Assembly: GCA_020310875.1 (NCBI GenBank)
Contig: MU260055.1
Span: forward strand, 121,001-185,000
Direction of reading: 5' to 3'
DNA from: Ceratopteris richardii
Taxonomy: Eukaryota > Streptophyta > Polypodiopsida > Polypodiales > Pteridaceae
Length of the DNA stretch: 64,000 nucleotides
Both the position numbers and the translations under genes were made by a program. Below, piece after piece: positions 12,291 to 23,610 of this stretch. The notes below the pieces were generated by a model. The model ran no database searches and was not told the origin of the DNA. It worked only from the letters and a program-made list of their open reading frames with translations. The first letter of the stretch is position 1; every line of letters begins with the position of its first letter.

Positions 12291-12302
12291 TGGTATGAGA
12301 GC
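12291..12302 (+). other. Copia A primer-binding site
   Basis: TGGTATGAGAGC differs at one base from the common tRNA-iMet primer site TGGTATCAGAGC and lies between the LTR and gag start. Confidence 0.8.
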
Positions 12303-12398
12303 TACTTCAAGATGGGTCATGGAATGATTGAGAACCTTGATGGAAACAACTATGCTACTTGGAAAATCAGAATGGAAGCATATTTGTAGGGTAGAAAT
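12303..12398 (+). pseudogene. Copia A gag, first part (interrupted)
   Basis: The frame reads IENLDGNNYATWKIRMEAYL near 12330-12390, the standard N-terminus of UBN2-type Copia gag. It is cut at 12398 by Copia D and resumes at 18036 on the other side of the insertion. An amber codon replaces the tryptophan expected just after AYL. Confidence 0.85.
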
Positions 12399-12628
12399 TG
12401 TTGGAGTTTGAGGTCTGCAGAAGCATGCAAACAACACAAGGAAGAAGAACAAGCTTGGAGCACAACAAACAATACTAAATGTATTATGAAGAGAATGTCC
12501 AAAGATAAGTGATCCGTTAGGGTTATAGGCATATATACAAGGGGGGAATGGAAACCTCCTAAAGAGGGAAAAAAGTTCCTCGACTGTCCTAGTGTGTTCA
12601 AACACATCACTACCTAAATATATCAACA
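12399..12628 (-). repeat. Copia D 3' LTR
   Basis: A 230-bp LTR, partner of 17798-18030. Element-sense sequence starts TGTTGATATATTTAGG. It is followed on the plus strand by AACCCCCCTTGG, the polypurine tract in reverse (12629-12640). Confidence 0.9.
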
Positions 12629-12659
12629 AACCCCCCTTGGGAGTGATGCGATGAATAAG

Positions 12660-12940
12660 GAGCTCGCACTCCTATATAAGGAAGTGCCAAGCTATGTGGA
12701 ACCAATCCACAAAAGGAAGTAAACCCAAAGCTTTGTAGAAAGTTTCAAACTTCTCCCTAGGTAGAGCCTTTGTGAAAAGATCCGCAATATTCTCTTGTGT
12801 GGGCACATATGCCAAAATAAGCTCTCCAGTAACAGAGGGTTCCTTGCAACCACCAATGCACTCTGACTGTCAATGAAGATGATGGTGGTAGAAGACTGAC
12901 CAACACCCAAATCAGCCATAAGGCATCTAAGCCACACGCA

Positions 12941-12975
<35 letters not shown>

Positions 12976-14358
12976 TCAACAATCGATGTGAAAGTTGCTC
13001 TATACTTAGCCTCACAACTAAAAGTGGCCACAATAGGTTACTTCTTGCTCAACCAAGATATGCATGAGCTACCAAGCATGAAGCAAAGACCACTGGTGGA
13101 CACATGAGTGTCATAGCAACCAGTCAAATCAGAGTCAAAAAAAGCATGTAAATCTGGTGGTAGTGATCCCTCCTTGGGATAAAATACTCCAAGTTGCTGG
13201 GTACCACTCAAGTAGCAAAAGATGCGCTTAACTGCCTGCCAATGCTTGACACCTTGGCAATGCATGAACCTGCTCATCTATGAGACAACAAATTGAATAT
13301 CTGGCTCAGTAATGCATAAGTAAATCAAGCATCCAATAGCCGGCTGATAGAGAATAGCATCAAATGCATCTCCAGCATCATGAAGACTCAATCATAAACC
13401 TATTTCCATAGAAGTGCTAATAAGTTTGCAATCTTCAAGGCCAAAAAATTGCAATAAGGTGTCAATATACATTTTTTTGACATAAAGCTATTGTGCCATC
13501 AACTTGCATAAATTGAATGCCCAAATAATGAAGCAAATGCCCCAAATCTAACATCCCAAATGAGGCATGCAGATCAGCCTTAAAGCTAGCAATATGCTTC
13601 TCATTAGGATTAGTGACAAGCATGTCATTAACATAGGCAACAATGATCAGAAGCACATCATTTGCACGCTTAACATATAAGGTGCTCTCAATTGGATTGT
13701 TCTCAAAACCATGTGCAATCAAGTAGGCATGTATCTTTTCATACCAAGCACGTGGTGCTTGCTTCAAACCATATAATGCCTTTTTTAACCTACACACTTT
13801 GTTTTCATGCCCTTCTTGTACAAAACCACGGGGCCAAAAAACATACACTTTTTCATGCAAGTCACCATTCAGAAATGCAGTTTTAATGTCCAACTGATGT
13901 ACGTTCTTATCATGGTGAGCTTCAAGTGCATAGATGCTATGAATAGTAGTCATTCAACATGTAGGTACAAAGGTCTCATCAAAATCAATGCCTCTTTCTT
14001 GAGCATAACCTTTTGCAACAAGCCTAGCCTTATACTTGTCAACTATTCCATCAGGCTTATGCTTCAACTTGTATACATACTTAGTGCGAATGGCCTTCTT
14101 GCCAGGAGGCAGGTCACATAAGGAACAAGTACCATTTTTCATAATAGCATCATATTTTGATTGCATAGCAACCATCCAGTTTTTAGAATTTTGTGCTTCA
14201 TCAAACGAAGCAGGCTCTTTCTCATCACAAAGACTAGAGGCAGCCATAGCATAGTGATCTGATGCAAAACAAGCACTAGGAGAGCATGAATGAGTATGAT
14301 TTGACAGAGATGCATGTAATTTTCTATCCTGCAAAGTGTGCACAAGCCATTTAGGCAT
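12660..14358 (-). pseudogene. Copia D reverse transcriptase and RNase H
   Basis: Reverse transcriptase starts near 14358 and shows SKYDAIMKNGTCSLCD and LVAKGYAQERGIDFDETF. It continues at 13953-13462 with QLDIKTAFLNGDL and [14 protein letters not shown]. The catalytic box reads AYVNDML, so one aspartate of YVDD is replaced by asparagine and the enzyme would be dead even if translated. RNase H sequence (13277-13038) has FFDSDLTG and STSGLCFMLGSS, followed by a degraded end to about 12690. Stops and frame changes occur near 13040, 13300, 13460 and 13955. Confidence 0.88.
12933..12975. repeat. (CA)n microsatellite
   Basis: About 43 bp of almost pure CA repeat inside the Copia D RNase H relic. 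It produces valine/cysteine repeat frames on the minus strand that are not genes. Confidence 0.9.
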
Positions 14359-14370
14359 AGTGTTTGCTTC

Positions 14371-15623
14371 CTATATATTAGCCGTTTCATCAACAAGTGC
14401 ATCATGTAAATCTCCATAAAAAATGGAATGATCTACATCATCAAATGGAACTTGTAACAGCTGAGAAATCGCCTCATTTGAATTAGCACTTGACTGTCCA
14501 CCTATAAAAAGAGGCAGTGAAGTGTCATACACATCTTTGGAGCTAATTGATGTCTCCTTAGTACATGAAACTAGTAACTTAATTACATCTTCCACAAAAA
14601 CAATATCACGGCTAACCAAAATGCATTTAATCTATGGATGATACATATGATAGCCTTTGCTTTCAGAACTGTACCCAATCAAAATACATTTCACTGCTTT
14701 ATCATCAAATTTCATGTGTTGTTGTTGTTCAGGCACTAATGCATATGCCAGATAACCAAAGACACAGAGATGAGCAATAGATGGCCTATGACCATGCTAA
14801 GCCTCATATGGAGTGATAGACTGCAATGCTTTAGTGGGACACCTGTTAAGTACATATGCTGCACACATAACAACCTCAGGCTAGAAACTATGTGGTAAAG
14901 CCTGACTTTTGACCAAACACCTCGCCATCTCCATGAGTGATCTACTCTTCCTTTTAGCAACTCCGTTTTGTTGAGGTGTACATGATACTATACAATAATT
15001 TTTTATCACACATTCAGCCAGAAATGCATTAAAATCAAAAGACATACATTCCCACCTTGATGAGAACACAGGCTGTTCAGTTTACATGCTAATAGATTTT
15101 CAACCAAAACTAGAGACTCTTTGAAGCACATAAACAATTCGGACTTTGCTTTCAATTTTTATACCCATGCATGCGTGGAAAAATCCTCAATAAAAGTCAC
15201 AAAGTAAAGATAGTTCCCAAAAGAAGGTGTTTCACAAACATCACTATGAACAAGCTATAATTTTTGAGTAGCTCGTACTGAACCATATTTTAGGAAGGAG
15301 GAATGCTGCATTTTGCCCAAAATACAATCTTCACACACACATTTACTAGGTGCCTCAATTTTGGGTAGAGAGGACACCATTTTAGATTTTTGCAAGCATA
15401 GCAAACTAGCAACATTTAGATGACCAAAGCATGCATGCCAAAGTTTTGCATTTGACATAGCCTGAGAATCTTGAACTGCACAAGCTAAATCATTCATAGA
15501 TTTTACATAATCTATGAGCTTATATAGCCCACAACATAAAATGCCAGAAGCAATAATGACATTGTCATTTGACAGATTGGGACCTATAAATCTATCATCA
15601 ACAAATTTCACAACCAAGCCCAT
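14371..15623 (-). pseudogene. Copia D integrase
   Basis: The GAG-pre-integrase end is seen at 15623-15255 (KLWHACFGHLNVASLLCLQK, then CEDCILGKMQHSSF, the H-H and C-C of the zinc site). The integrase core includes VSCTPQQNGVAKRKSRSLMEMAR (near 15000-14930), which holds the catalytic-Glu block with Glu replaced by Lys. The C-terminal linker is at 14619-14371. Several stops break the chain. Confidence 0.85.
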
Positions 15624-15628
15624 CTTGG

Positions 15629-16113
15629 CTAATGCTGTAATTGATAATAGATTTTCATGATCCCTGGCACAAATAAAGCATCCAACAATGTAAAAGAACT
15701 ATCATCAGCAGTAGTTAGAATGATCTTACCAACTCCCATGACATGATAAGAGGAGTTGCTAGCAAGTATTAGCTGTAGGGGTTGCTCAAGTGAAGTGAAG
15801 AAACTGCGCTGCAAGGTAATATGTTTGGTTGCCCTACTATCAAAGTACCAAACATCTGATTCTACTCCAAACGTACACTGTTCATGAGAAGATAGGTCAT
15901 AACTGTAAACAGTAGTAAATGCCCATTCTTCATTCTGCATAAGATTTGCAGTCTTTGATTTGGGTGTAGAGGCTTCTGCAACAACCATTCCAACCTCTTT
16001 TTTCTTTGCCTCTTTTGTAGCCAGTTTTGGACAAATCTTTATGACATGATCATTTCCTTTATAATATTTGCAAAATAATTTCTGTTTTTCTATTTTCTTC
16101 ACATCTTTGTCAT
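15629..16113 (-). pseudogene. Copia D protease and gag zinc knuckle region
   Basis: The frame contains KLFCKYYKGNDHVIKICP, a zinc knuckle whose second cysteine is changed to tyrosine. The protease block DVWYFDSRATKHIT follows, in which the usual D-S-G-A/C has become D-S-R-A. It is cut on its upstream side by the TRIM element; gag resumes at 16651. Confidence 0.85.
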
Positions 16114-16253
16114 TGTTGGGAATTGAACTCACAACCTCCCGGTTAGGAGTGTGATGGGCTAACCACTTGCCCCAAAAGCCATGGTTTAGGATTACGTCCT
16201 AATCCTCTCTCTTAAGGCGTGGTTCAACCATCTCCTATTAGGATTATATGACA
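16114..16253 (-). repeat. TRIM 3' terminal repeat
   Basis: A 140-bp repeat with TG at its left edge and ACA at its right edge. It differs from the partner at a handful of positions. Confidence 0.9.
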
Positions 16254-16497
16254 TTCTTTCCCCCTTAGACTGAGTATTGTCCTCAATGCTCACTTGTGGA
16301 CCCTTCTAACTCTTGGAACCACTTTCCATGCATGAGCGCGTCCACCAACCTCAAACTCCAACACATGGACAAAATTTGGACCTATCCCACCCTCCCCCTT
16401 CATCCAAGGCCAGTTTCACACTCACCATGGATAAGCGCTTTTTCCAAATGCCCATGAATGAGACGCGAACCTCCGTCTCGCCCAATTTCTCAACTAG

Positions 16498-16509
16498 GCT
16501 CTGATACCA
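16498..16509 (-). other. TRIM primer-binding site (tRNA-iMet type)
   Basis: Element-sense TGGTATCAGAGC, one base inside the 5' terminal repeat, an exact match to the usual initiator-Met site. Confidence 0.9.
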
Positions 16510-16510
16510 A

Positions 16511-16650
16511 TATTGGGAATTGAACTCACAACCTCCCGGTTAGGAGTGTGATGGGCTAACCACTTGCCCCAAAAGCCATGGTTTAGGATTACTTCCTAAT
16601 CCTCTCTCTTAAGGCGTGGTTCAACCATATCCTACTAGGATTATGTGACA
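16511..16650 (-). repeat. TRIM 5' terminal repeat
   Basis: Partner of 16114-16253. The left edge reads TATTGGG where the partner has TGTTGGG. Confidence 0.9.
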
Positions 16651-17360
16651 GTCATCCTTCTTTGATTGTGCAAAATTAGCAGATTTCTTCTTACTAGTAG
16701 ATGAGCTCCATTTACCTTTGCCCTTCTGACTAGCCTGGAAAGCTTGATATGCAACACATATAATGGAATTGTTCTACCTAGGCTCATCTTCCTTCAACAA
16801 AATAGAGACTAAATTATTAAATTTTAAGGCATTTGGATTGCCTTTCATCATCAATCAAAAAGTAGAAGCAAAATTCTGATATGAATCTAGAAGACCATTC
16901 AGAACAATCTACACAAGTGAAATGTCAGGCAAGACTTCATCAGTAGAAACCAACTGCTCCTTCAAATATTTGATATTTGTCAAAAAACTATCCATGGAAT
17001 CTCCTTCATCCATGTGTTTGATCTCTAATTGTTTTCAAAGGTTAGCTTCACGAGCCTCATTCCTTGCCTGATATAAAGTGGTAAGTGTATCCCAAACATC
17101 CTTTGTTGATTTGCAAGAGTGAATGTGAGGAATAATGGCACGTTTGATAGACAAGGCTATCAATGCATGTTCTTGAGCATCTCTTCCATCCCAACAAAGT
17201 TGCTCTACAGTAGATGCAGTAGGAATCTCAACACAAACAGGAACCTGAAGAATATAATCATCTTCAACACCATCTGCATGACCTTCAGTAAATGTATTTG
17301 CAAGTGTAACATGATGTTTTTCAACACCCCCACAGTACTTTTGCAATCGATATATGATGC
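16651..17360 (-). pseudogene. Copia D gag, N-terminal part
   Basis: The helical gag region at 17346-17035 includes DAQEHALIALSIKRAI and SCKSTKDVWDTLTTLYQARNE, characteristic of UBN2-type Copia gag. It continues with stops towards 16660, where a serine/lysine-rich linker precedes the TRIM insertion. The 17361-17783 stretch between gag and the primer site is a leader with no recognised content. Confidence 0.85.
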
Positions 17361-17783
17361 ATCATATAAGACCATAATGGTCAATTAGTACCATCCAACT
17401 TATCTTCAACAACTTACATATGGAATACATCACTGATTTCAGCCATGGCCACTTACTAAAGTACCCTGATGTAGAAAAATGATTGTATCTCAAAAAGTTG
17501 AGTAGAACTACCTTGTTGACTTTTTCTAAACTCGTAGGAGACTTTGAAAAGCTTATATTGGTAAACCAAAACCTGTATCTTTGGCACAAAAAGATAAAAT
17601 TGCCTGCACGTGTACTACAATAGTGCATTCAGAGGCTAAAATGAGCTCATATAATGATTTTGACACCACATAGCAAAGCTATTTTGAACTCCCAAATGCA
17701 CTGAGTATGCTCACCAATTCTTATGCGAGTCTGAGATTGTGATCAGAGGGGTGTCAATGAAACCCTAGATGAATGGGTGACCT

Positions 17784-17795
17784 CCTCTTATACCA
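17784..17795 (-). other. Copia D primer-binding site
   Basis: Plus-strand CCTCTTATACCA reads TGGTATAAGAGG in element sense, two bases inside the 5' LTR. It is a mutated version of the initiator-Met site. Confidence 0.8.
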
Positions 17796-17797
17796 AT

Positions 17798-18030
17798 TGT
17801 TGGAGTTTGAGGTTTGTGTAAGCACACAAACAACACAATGAAGAAGAAGAAGAAGCTTGGAGAACAAAACACAATACCAATTGTATTACAAAGAGAATGT
17901 ACAAAGATATGTGACCTATTAGGGTTATAGACATGTATACAAGCCGGGGGAAAAAACCCCTTAAAGAGGGAAAAAAGTACCCCGGTGGTCCTGGTGTGTT
18001 CACACATATCACTACCTAAATATATCAACA
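17798..18030 (-). repeat. Copia D 5' LTR
   Basis: A 233-bp partner of 12399-12628, followed by the duplication GAAAT. Confidence 0.92.
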
Positions 18031-18035
18031 GAAAT

Positions 18036-18975
18036 CTCCATGAGATTGTAGTAGGTGATGAAGCTATGCTTATTCCAAGATCCAAAGGAGGATCTACATA
18101 AGAGGAGACATATAGAATCACACTTCGGTGTGCAAGGGATGCTCAAACAAGGTCATATATACTAAAATCTTTCTTTGATTTTTTTTTGCCACATTAGAGG
18201 ATGCAAAACATATCAAGAGACTTGGGATGCACTTGAGACCTTTTTTGCTAGCACCAAAGCAAGAAAGAATCACCTATGGAATGAGTTCAACCAAATGAAG
18301 AAGAATCCAAAACAAACTATCACAGAGTTTGTTAGCAAGGTTAAGGAGGTTGCAGATTAGTTAGCATCCATTGGAGAGCTGATTGAAGAAGAGGGCATGA
18401 GGCATATTCTAAATGGAATTAGAAGTGATAATCATGGCAATACTTCACCACAACTTATGATCTCATCATGGATGTAGAAACCTTATATTTTAGCATATTC
18501 CTCGGATAATTCTTCAACCAAGAGGCCAACAATAATATGAAGCAAGGCAACTCTTATCAAGGTAATTTAACAAGTGCTCTTTATGCAAAGAAGAAAGAAA
18601 AGAAGAAAAAAGATAAGAAGGAAGAGGATGAAGAAGAGATCTCCCAAGCCAACTATTCAAGAAAGAGCAAGTGGAAAGAGAAGAAGAAAGGAGCAAAGCA
18701 TTGACAAATCAAAAGTTCAAAATGTTCAACCTTGCACCATCTGTGAGAAGACCAACCACACCACTCAAAATTGTTGATTCAATGGAAGGGCTCAGAAAGG
18801 AGGTGGAAGAGATGGATTTGGAAACACTAGAGGTAGAGGTGGACACAACTTCAACAACAATAACAACAATGGACGTCACAATAGAAGGGAATTCAACAAT
18901 TATTCTGAAGATCAATCACATGAAGATTCATTACTTCTTTGACTTCAAAAAATATACCCAAATGTATCAAGAGTG
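18036..18975 (+). pseudogene. Copia A gag, second part, truncated
   Basis: Resumes the gag interrupted at 12398. The blocks are TYQETWDALETFFASTKARK and NPKQTITEFVSKVKEVAD (18190-18360), then a lysine-rich stretch and a zinc knuckle CTICEKTNHTTQNC (18751-18776), then a Gly/Asn-rich stretch (FNNNNNNG). Frames shift several times. Similarity ends near 18975, where minus-strand Copia sequence begins, so protease and pol of element A are missing. Confidence 0.87.
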
Positions 18976-19860
18976 GTCATCTACTAAAAGAAAGAAGTAG
19001 AGTGAACCACTAAGAGAAGGGGTATTCATAGATACAAAAAGGTCCATGTGGACTAGGGCTAAAGGGTTCCTAGCTCTTGTAGAAGCCTCCTTGGGAACGA
19101 GAGCCCTCTGTTGCTTGCCTTGGGTGCAAGCTTTGCAGACATCATTGACTTGCCCGATCTTGGCTAATCCTTTGACTATCTGAGATGAGGAAATCCTTTG
19201 TAAATATGAAGTGTCCTCTGATGCCACAGAGTGGAAAGCAACTCCTTAGATAGAAAGCAAGAGATCTTGTAGAGCCCTTTTTCTTCTACACCTTGTGCGA
19301 TGATGTCTTTGTTTTAGGGTCAATCACCTTAACTGAAGTATTATCAAATAACAATTGTTTATCATGATTAATGTGAATTCATGCCCAAGTTAGGAACAAA
19401 TAAGACATTGGATAATGATTTGTACTTCCCTCGATCATTGGTGATTTGTACTTTGCCTTTCCCTTTGATGGAAAGGCTCTTGTTGTTGCTTACGTAAAAT
19501 TCACCAATATGGTCCTCAATCGCTTGAAGAGAATCATGATCCTTACACATGTGCGATGTTTCTCCACTGTCAAAGATCCATTCTTGAGATGAACTGGAAG
19601 TTACTAGGGCATTGGCCTCTGTGGAAATAAACATGTCTTCACTAGAATAGTGAGACCTATGCTGAGATATTTTGATGGGTTCTTGGAACTAGACATCTTT
19701 GAATGTATGCTTCTTCTTGTAGCAAAATTTTTTCAGGTGCCCTGTTTTTCCACAGAAATTAGAAATAAATTTCTTTGACGAAGTGTTGCAACCTTTTTTG
19801 GGTGCATTGCTAGTATTATGACTAACATGTTTGCCCTTGTGCAAGGGTCCCTTGTATTAG
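18976..19860 (-). pseudogene. Copia fragment: integrase start, protease, gag end
   Basis: Integrase zinc site and core start lie at 19227-18976 (DVCKACTQGKQQRALVPK, PLALVHMDLF, YFFLLVDDHS). Upstream in element order is the protease at 19634-19368 (EWIFDSGETSHMC, NVLFVPNLGMN), with the catalytic DSG intact. A degraded gag zinc-knuckle region reaches about 19860. No LTR, primer site or pol C-terminus is attached. The fragment abuts Copia A gag head-on at 18975, a rearrangement junction. Confidence 0.85.
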
Positions 19861-20247
19861 GATCACTAGATGCTCTCATGGAAGCTTCCTTCATTTTTGA
19901 CTTTTCACATTCTCTTATTTATTTTGATTGCATGATGCATATTTTAGTATATATGCATGTATAAGAAGATGAATGGTAGGAATGTTTGAATTCTCTTTAT
20001 TTACGCATTCATGAAAGGTTCACTCATCTTCATTTAAAGAAATGAAAAACATGCATACTCACTCCCATGCATCATTGTAATGTTACGTATGTCTTCATTA
20101 GAGTCTATAATATTACTTTAAGAGCCTAGGGGGCACATGTGATAGAAAGCTAAAGATTGGGTTACCTCACTCTTTAGTTAGTGAAGGTAAGAAACCTTCA
20201 AAGAGAGTCTTTGAGTTGTAGAGATATGGGGTGTTGAAAGGAATACA
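19861..20247. other. no gene recognised
   Basis: AT-rich sequence between a Copia fragment and Copia C. Only the ATACA target-site duplication at its right end was identified. Confidence 0.4.
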
Positions 20248-20884
20248 TGTAAGAAATAATAGCACAACGGAATAGAAAAATAGATAGAACTGAGAAAATA
20301 ACGTAGACAAAAAGGAAACTGAGAGATAAAGAAATCAAATTCTCAAATTGCCAAGAGTAATGCATCTACAAAGATGGTATTGTCCATCCATACACTCCCA
20401 ATGTGGAGCTTAGATGGCAATCTAGATAAACTCTAGATGAAGGGCTTAGTAGTGCACAATGCTATGTAAAGCTACACATGGGCCATTCTTAAATAGATTT
20501 TACAAGGGGAGTTGGCATAGATAAATGTAGTCAAGAGATACAAAATAGTTGGCAAAATATATAATCTGAAAATGTCTCCTCTCGTTGCACTCCCCCATTA
20601 AGGTATTATGGGGAAATCACGTGGCACCATAAGGCCTTCATTTTCATATTGAATGCAACCCAAAGGCCCAAAAGTTTATGCCCTACCTAACCTAACAGCC
20701 AAGCTCACAAAGGTGATCTCTTACCATCAATGGTCATAGATAGATCTCATCTAACTTGGAAGTTAGGGTTCCACAAATGCACAAACGCTCACAACAACCT
20801 CTCCTCATAACGGGGGCCTTACAAATTAGAGCACCATGGATCATTTGTGGTCACTTGAGGGTGGAGTATTGAGTTTATATAACA
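20248..20884 (-). repeat. Copia C 3' LTR
   Basis: Partner of 25208-25917. It is shorter mainly because a stretch equivalent to about 25520-25615 is absent. Plus-strand CCCCCTT at 20885-20891 is the polypurine tract in reverse. Confidence 0.9.
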
Positions 20885-20996
20885 CCCCCTTCAATGTCCA
20901 CCCTACAGTGAGCTACCTCCTTGTTCCAATGCCAAGCTCTAGGTAGTATCGATGAAGTTTCTCTCTCTCCCAAGAGCCTTGGTTGAGATGTCTACT

Positions 20997-22583
20997 TTAT
21001 TTTTTTTTAGTTGGACAATAGCTTATCTCCAAGACCCCATCCTTGATCACCTCATGCACACAGTGATATTGAATTTCTATGTGCTTGATACATGCATGGA
21101 AAATAAGATTCTTGGTGATGGCTATGCAACTTCGGTTATCACACTTCAACCTTGTAGCGTTTTGTCCCTCTATTCCTATGTGCCATAGGATCCTTCTCAA
21201 CCATAGTGCTTCACATGCTTCAACACATGCTCCTTTGTAATCAGCTTCAATAGAAGATAATGCTACAATCAGTTGCGTCCTACTGATCCAAGATCCTAAA
21301 GAAAAGAAATATCCAAAAATTGATTTTTTGGTATCAATATCTCCTACCCAATCCGAATCACAATATCCAACTAGAGAAGATCCTTCTTCATAGAGAATAC
21401 CATAATCAATGGTTCCTTTCAGATACCTGAGTATCCACATGCTTGTCCTCCAATGGGTTTGACAAGGTTTATTAGAGATTTCTAGTCTTCTATTGCACAA
21501 GTTGATCAGACTTCCAACTAATTTCCTTTATCTAGTAGATGTCTAGTGTGGGAGATGTCTAGTCTACTATTGCACAAATAGATGAGACTTCCAACTAATT
21601 TCCTATATCTTCCAATATCCACTAGGGGTGAAGTAACTTAAATAGGTAATTTTGTGTTGAACGCCATAGGTGTAGAAATATCCTTGCTATCCTCCATGTT
21701 AAATGCCTTCAAAATCTGTCTTGCATACTTTTCTTGAGAGATGAAAATCCTCCTTGGTTCCTACTATACTTCAAGGCCTATGCATTATTTTTTGAGAGAT
21801 GGAAATCTTCCCTAGCTCTTGTCATACTTCAAAGGCTAAGCAATAATGCATTAAAACCAAGTCTGCCATTTCAAATTCTAAACTCAGGGCATTTTTAGTT
21901 TGTTGAAGAACATCATCATTTCCTGTAATTACAAGGTCATCTACATACAGTAGAATCAAAATTGTCTTGCCTCGTCTCTTTAGGACATACAAGTAGCATC
22001 ATAATCACATATTTTGAAACCTAGATCCAAGATATATTTATCTATCCACTAAGCCATGCTCTAGGGGCTTGTTTCAGCCCATGTAATGCCTTCTTGAGGT
22101 ACATGCCTTATTCTCTGAATGGGGAACCTCAAAAGATGGTGCTTGAGATACATATACCTTGTGCTTGAGGTCTCCATTCAAGAACATTGATTTGACATCC
22201 ATGTGATAGATTGGCCATCATTTATGTGCAACCACAACTAGTACTGCTTAGATAGTAGTCATCCCTCCAATCAAGGAAAATGATTCACAAAAGTTAATCC
22301 CTTTAACTTGTGAGCTACTCTGTGCAAAAATTCTTTCTTTGTACTTATCCAAAGTACCATCAACCTTGTAGTTTAGCTTCAAGATCCACTTCGTGCTAGT
22401 GACTTTGTGCTTAGGGGGTCGATCCACTAGCTCCCAAGTTCCATTCTTCATGATATTTTCATATTTTGTTTGCATGGCAGCCCTCCAATTTTGATCATGG
22501 AGTTCCTCTTCCAAATTGGTTGGTTCCTTTTGTTGTTCTTGAATGAGTTCAGCCATCAAGGCTATATTTACAATATGGGACAC
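20997..22583 (-). pseudogene. Copia C reverse transcriptase and RNase H
   Basis: The reverse transcriptase N-terminus is at 22583-22248 (WRAAMQTKYENIMKNGTWEL, TKWILKLNYKVDGTLDKYK). A degraded middle follows. The C-terminal part and RNase H (21500-20997) hold WILRYLKGTIDYGILYEEG, YCDSDWVGDIDTKKS and ALWLRRILWHIG. The catalytic YVDD region near 21940 is broken. A local duplication near 21500-21610 repeats a short piece of the polymerase end (CTAGTCT..TATTGCACAA and CAACTAATTTCCT appear twice). Confidence 0.85.
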
Positions 22584-22704
22584 TTTCGCTTCTCTACTCC
22601 TCTATTCTCTATGATTGCCTTGGTCCATCTATAAACTGTTCTAGTGAATATGGGATGGTGTTTGCAGAATCATAGAGTTGTCTCACCCAACATGGCAATG
22701 GATT

Positions 22705-23610
22705 TCATGCTTGGGTGATGACAAGTTGGTGACTTTCAGACTCATCATCTAACGATGCTACTTCCTTCTCATGTGTAGAAGGGATAGCTCTTGGGCGAGG
22801 TTCATAGTGCATTTTTCCTTTGCTTGATGATAAAGTGGAAGATCTCTTTTTCTCCTCCATTGCATGTGACTTCTCCTCCTTAAACACCACATCCCAACTC
22901 ACCATGATCTTCTTAATTTCAAGGTCGTAAAGCTCATAAGCCTTCTTATCATCATTGTACCCTAAGAAGTTATATTTGTTGATTTTTGGTTGAACCTTGT
23001 TTCTCAACCTATGTGGAACATGTACATAACATTCACTTTCAAATACTTTGAAATGAAAAATAGATGGATTTTTACCAGTGTAGGCATCTTGTGGAGTCTT
23101 TCCATCAAGTTCCTTGGTGCAACTTTGATTCAAGTTGTAGATAGCAATATTGATAGCCTCTACACAAAATTTATTTGGAAAACGCTTTAGGCTTCAACAT
23201 GCACCTTGACATCTCCATGACGGTTTGATTTCAACATTCTGCAACACCATTTTGCTGAGGGATATGTGCATCTATGAGTTTATGCTTGATTCATTTACTC
23301 TTGCAAAAATCTTCAAACAAAGTAAACTCATCACCATTGTCTTCCTTGAATTTCTTCATCTTGTTCCATGTTTTAGTTTCAACAAGCTAAAGCCATTCTT
23401 GAAACTTACCAGCTTGAGCCTTATCATGAAGGAAGTACACCCACATCTTCTTGCTATAGTCCTCGATGAGTAACATGAAGTAGGAAGATCCACCCAAGGC
23501 CTATGTAGGCATTTTCCGCACAAGTCAGCATGCACCAACTCTAGAGGATAGCTTGCTCTATTCTTGCTTTCTAGTGGAAATGCCTTCCTCTGTTGCTGCC
23601 CATCATGCAA
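22705..23610 (-). pseudogene. Copia C integrase
   Basis: The C-terminal integrase blocks at 23133-22705 read CTKELDGKTPQDAYTGKNPS, SECYVHVPHRLRNKV and YNFLGYNDDKKAYELYD. The core start at 23610-23356 has SYPLELVHADLCG. Frameshifts separate these blocks, and the catalytic residues cannot all be followed in one frame. Confidence 0.85.

Larger units (their letters stand above)
16114..16650 (-). mobile_element. TRIM element (miniature LTR retrotransposon)
   Basis: Two 140-bp terminal repeats (16114-16253 and 16511-16650) enclose 257 bp with no coding capacity. Both repeats contain GGGAATTGAACTCACAACC and end ATGTGACA or ATATGACA. A perfect 5-bp duplication GTCAT flanks the element (16109-16113 and 16651-16655). 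GCTCTGATACCA at 16498-16509 is a Copia-type primer site on the minus strand, and TTCTTTCCCCCTTA at 16254 is the polypurine tract in reverse. Size and structure are those of a terminal-repeat retrotransposon in miniature, mobilised in trans. Removing it restores continuity of the Copia D gag frame. Confidence 0.93.
12399..18030 (-). mobile_element. Copia D, complete decayed element inside Copia A gag
   Basis: Two short LTRs (230 and 233 bp) both begin TGTTGGAGTTTGAGGT and end TATATCAACA on the plus strand. They are flanked by a perfect 5-bp duplication GAAAT (12394-12398 and 18031-18035). The primer site is next to the right LTR and the polypurine tract next to the left, so the element runs on the minus strand. 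It contains gag, protease, integrase, reverse transcriptase and RNase H remnants, plus a TRIM insertion in gag. It interrupts the Copia A gag frame. Confidence 0.93.

Noticed and set aside
12757..13033. Valine/cysteine repeat frames
   Set aside because: They read through the (CA)n tract in a Copia relic.
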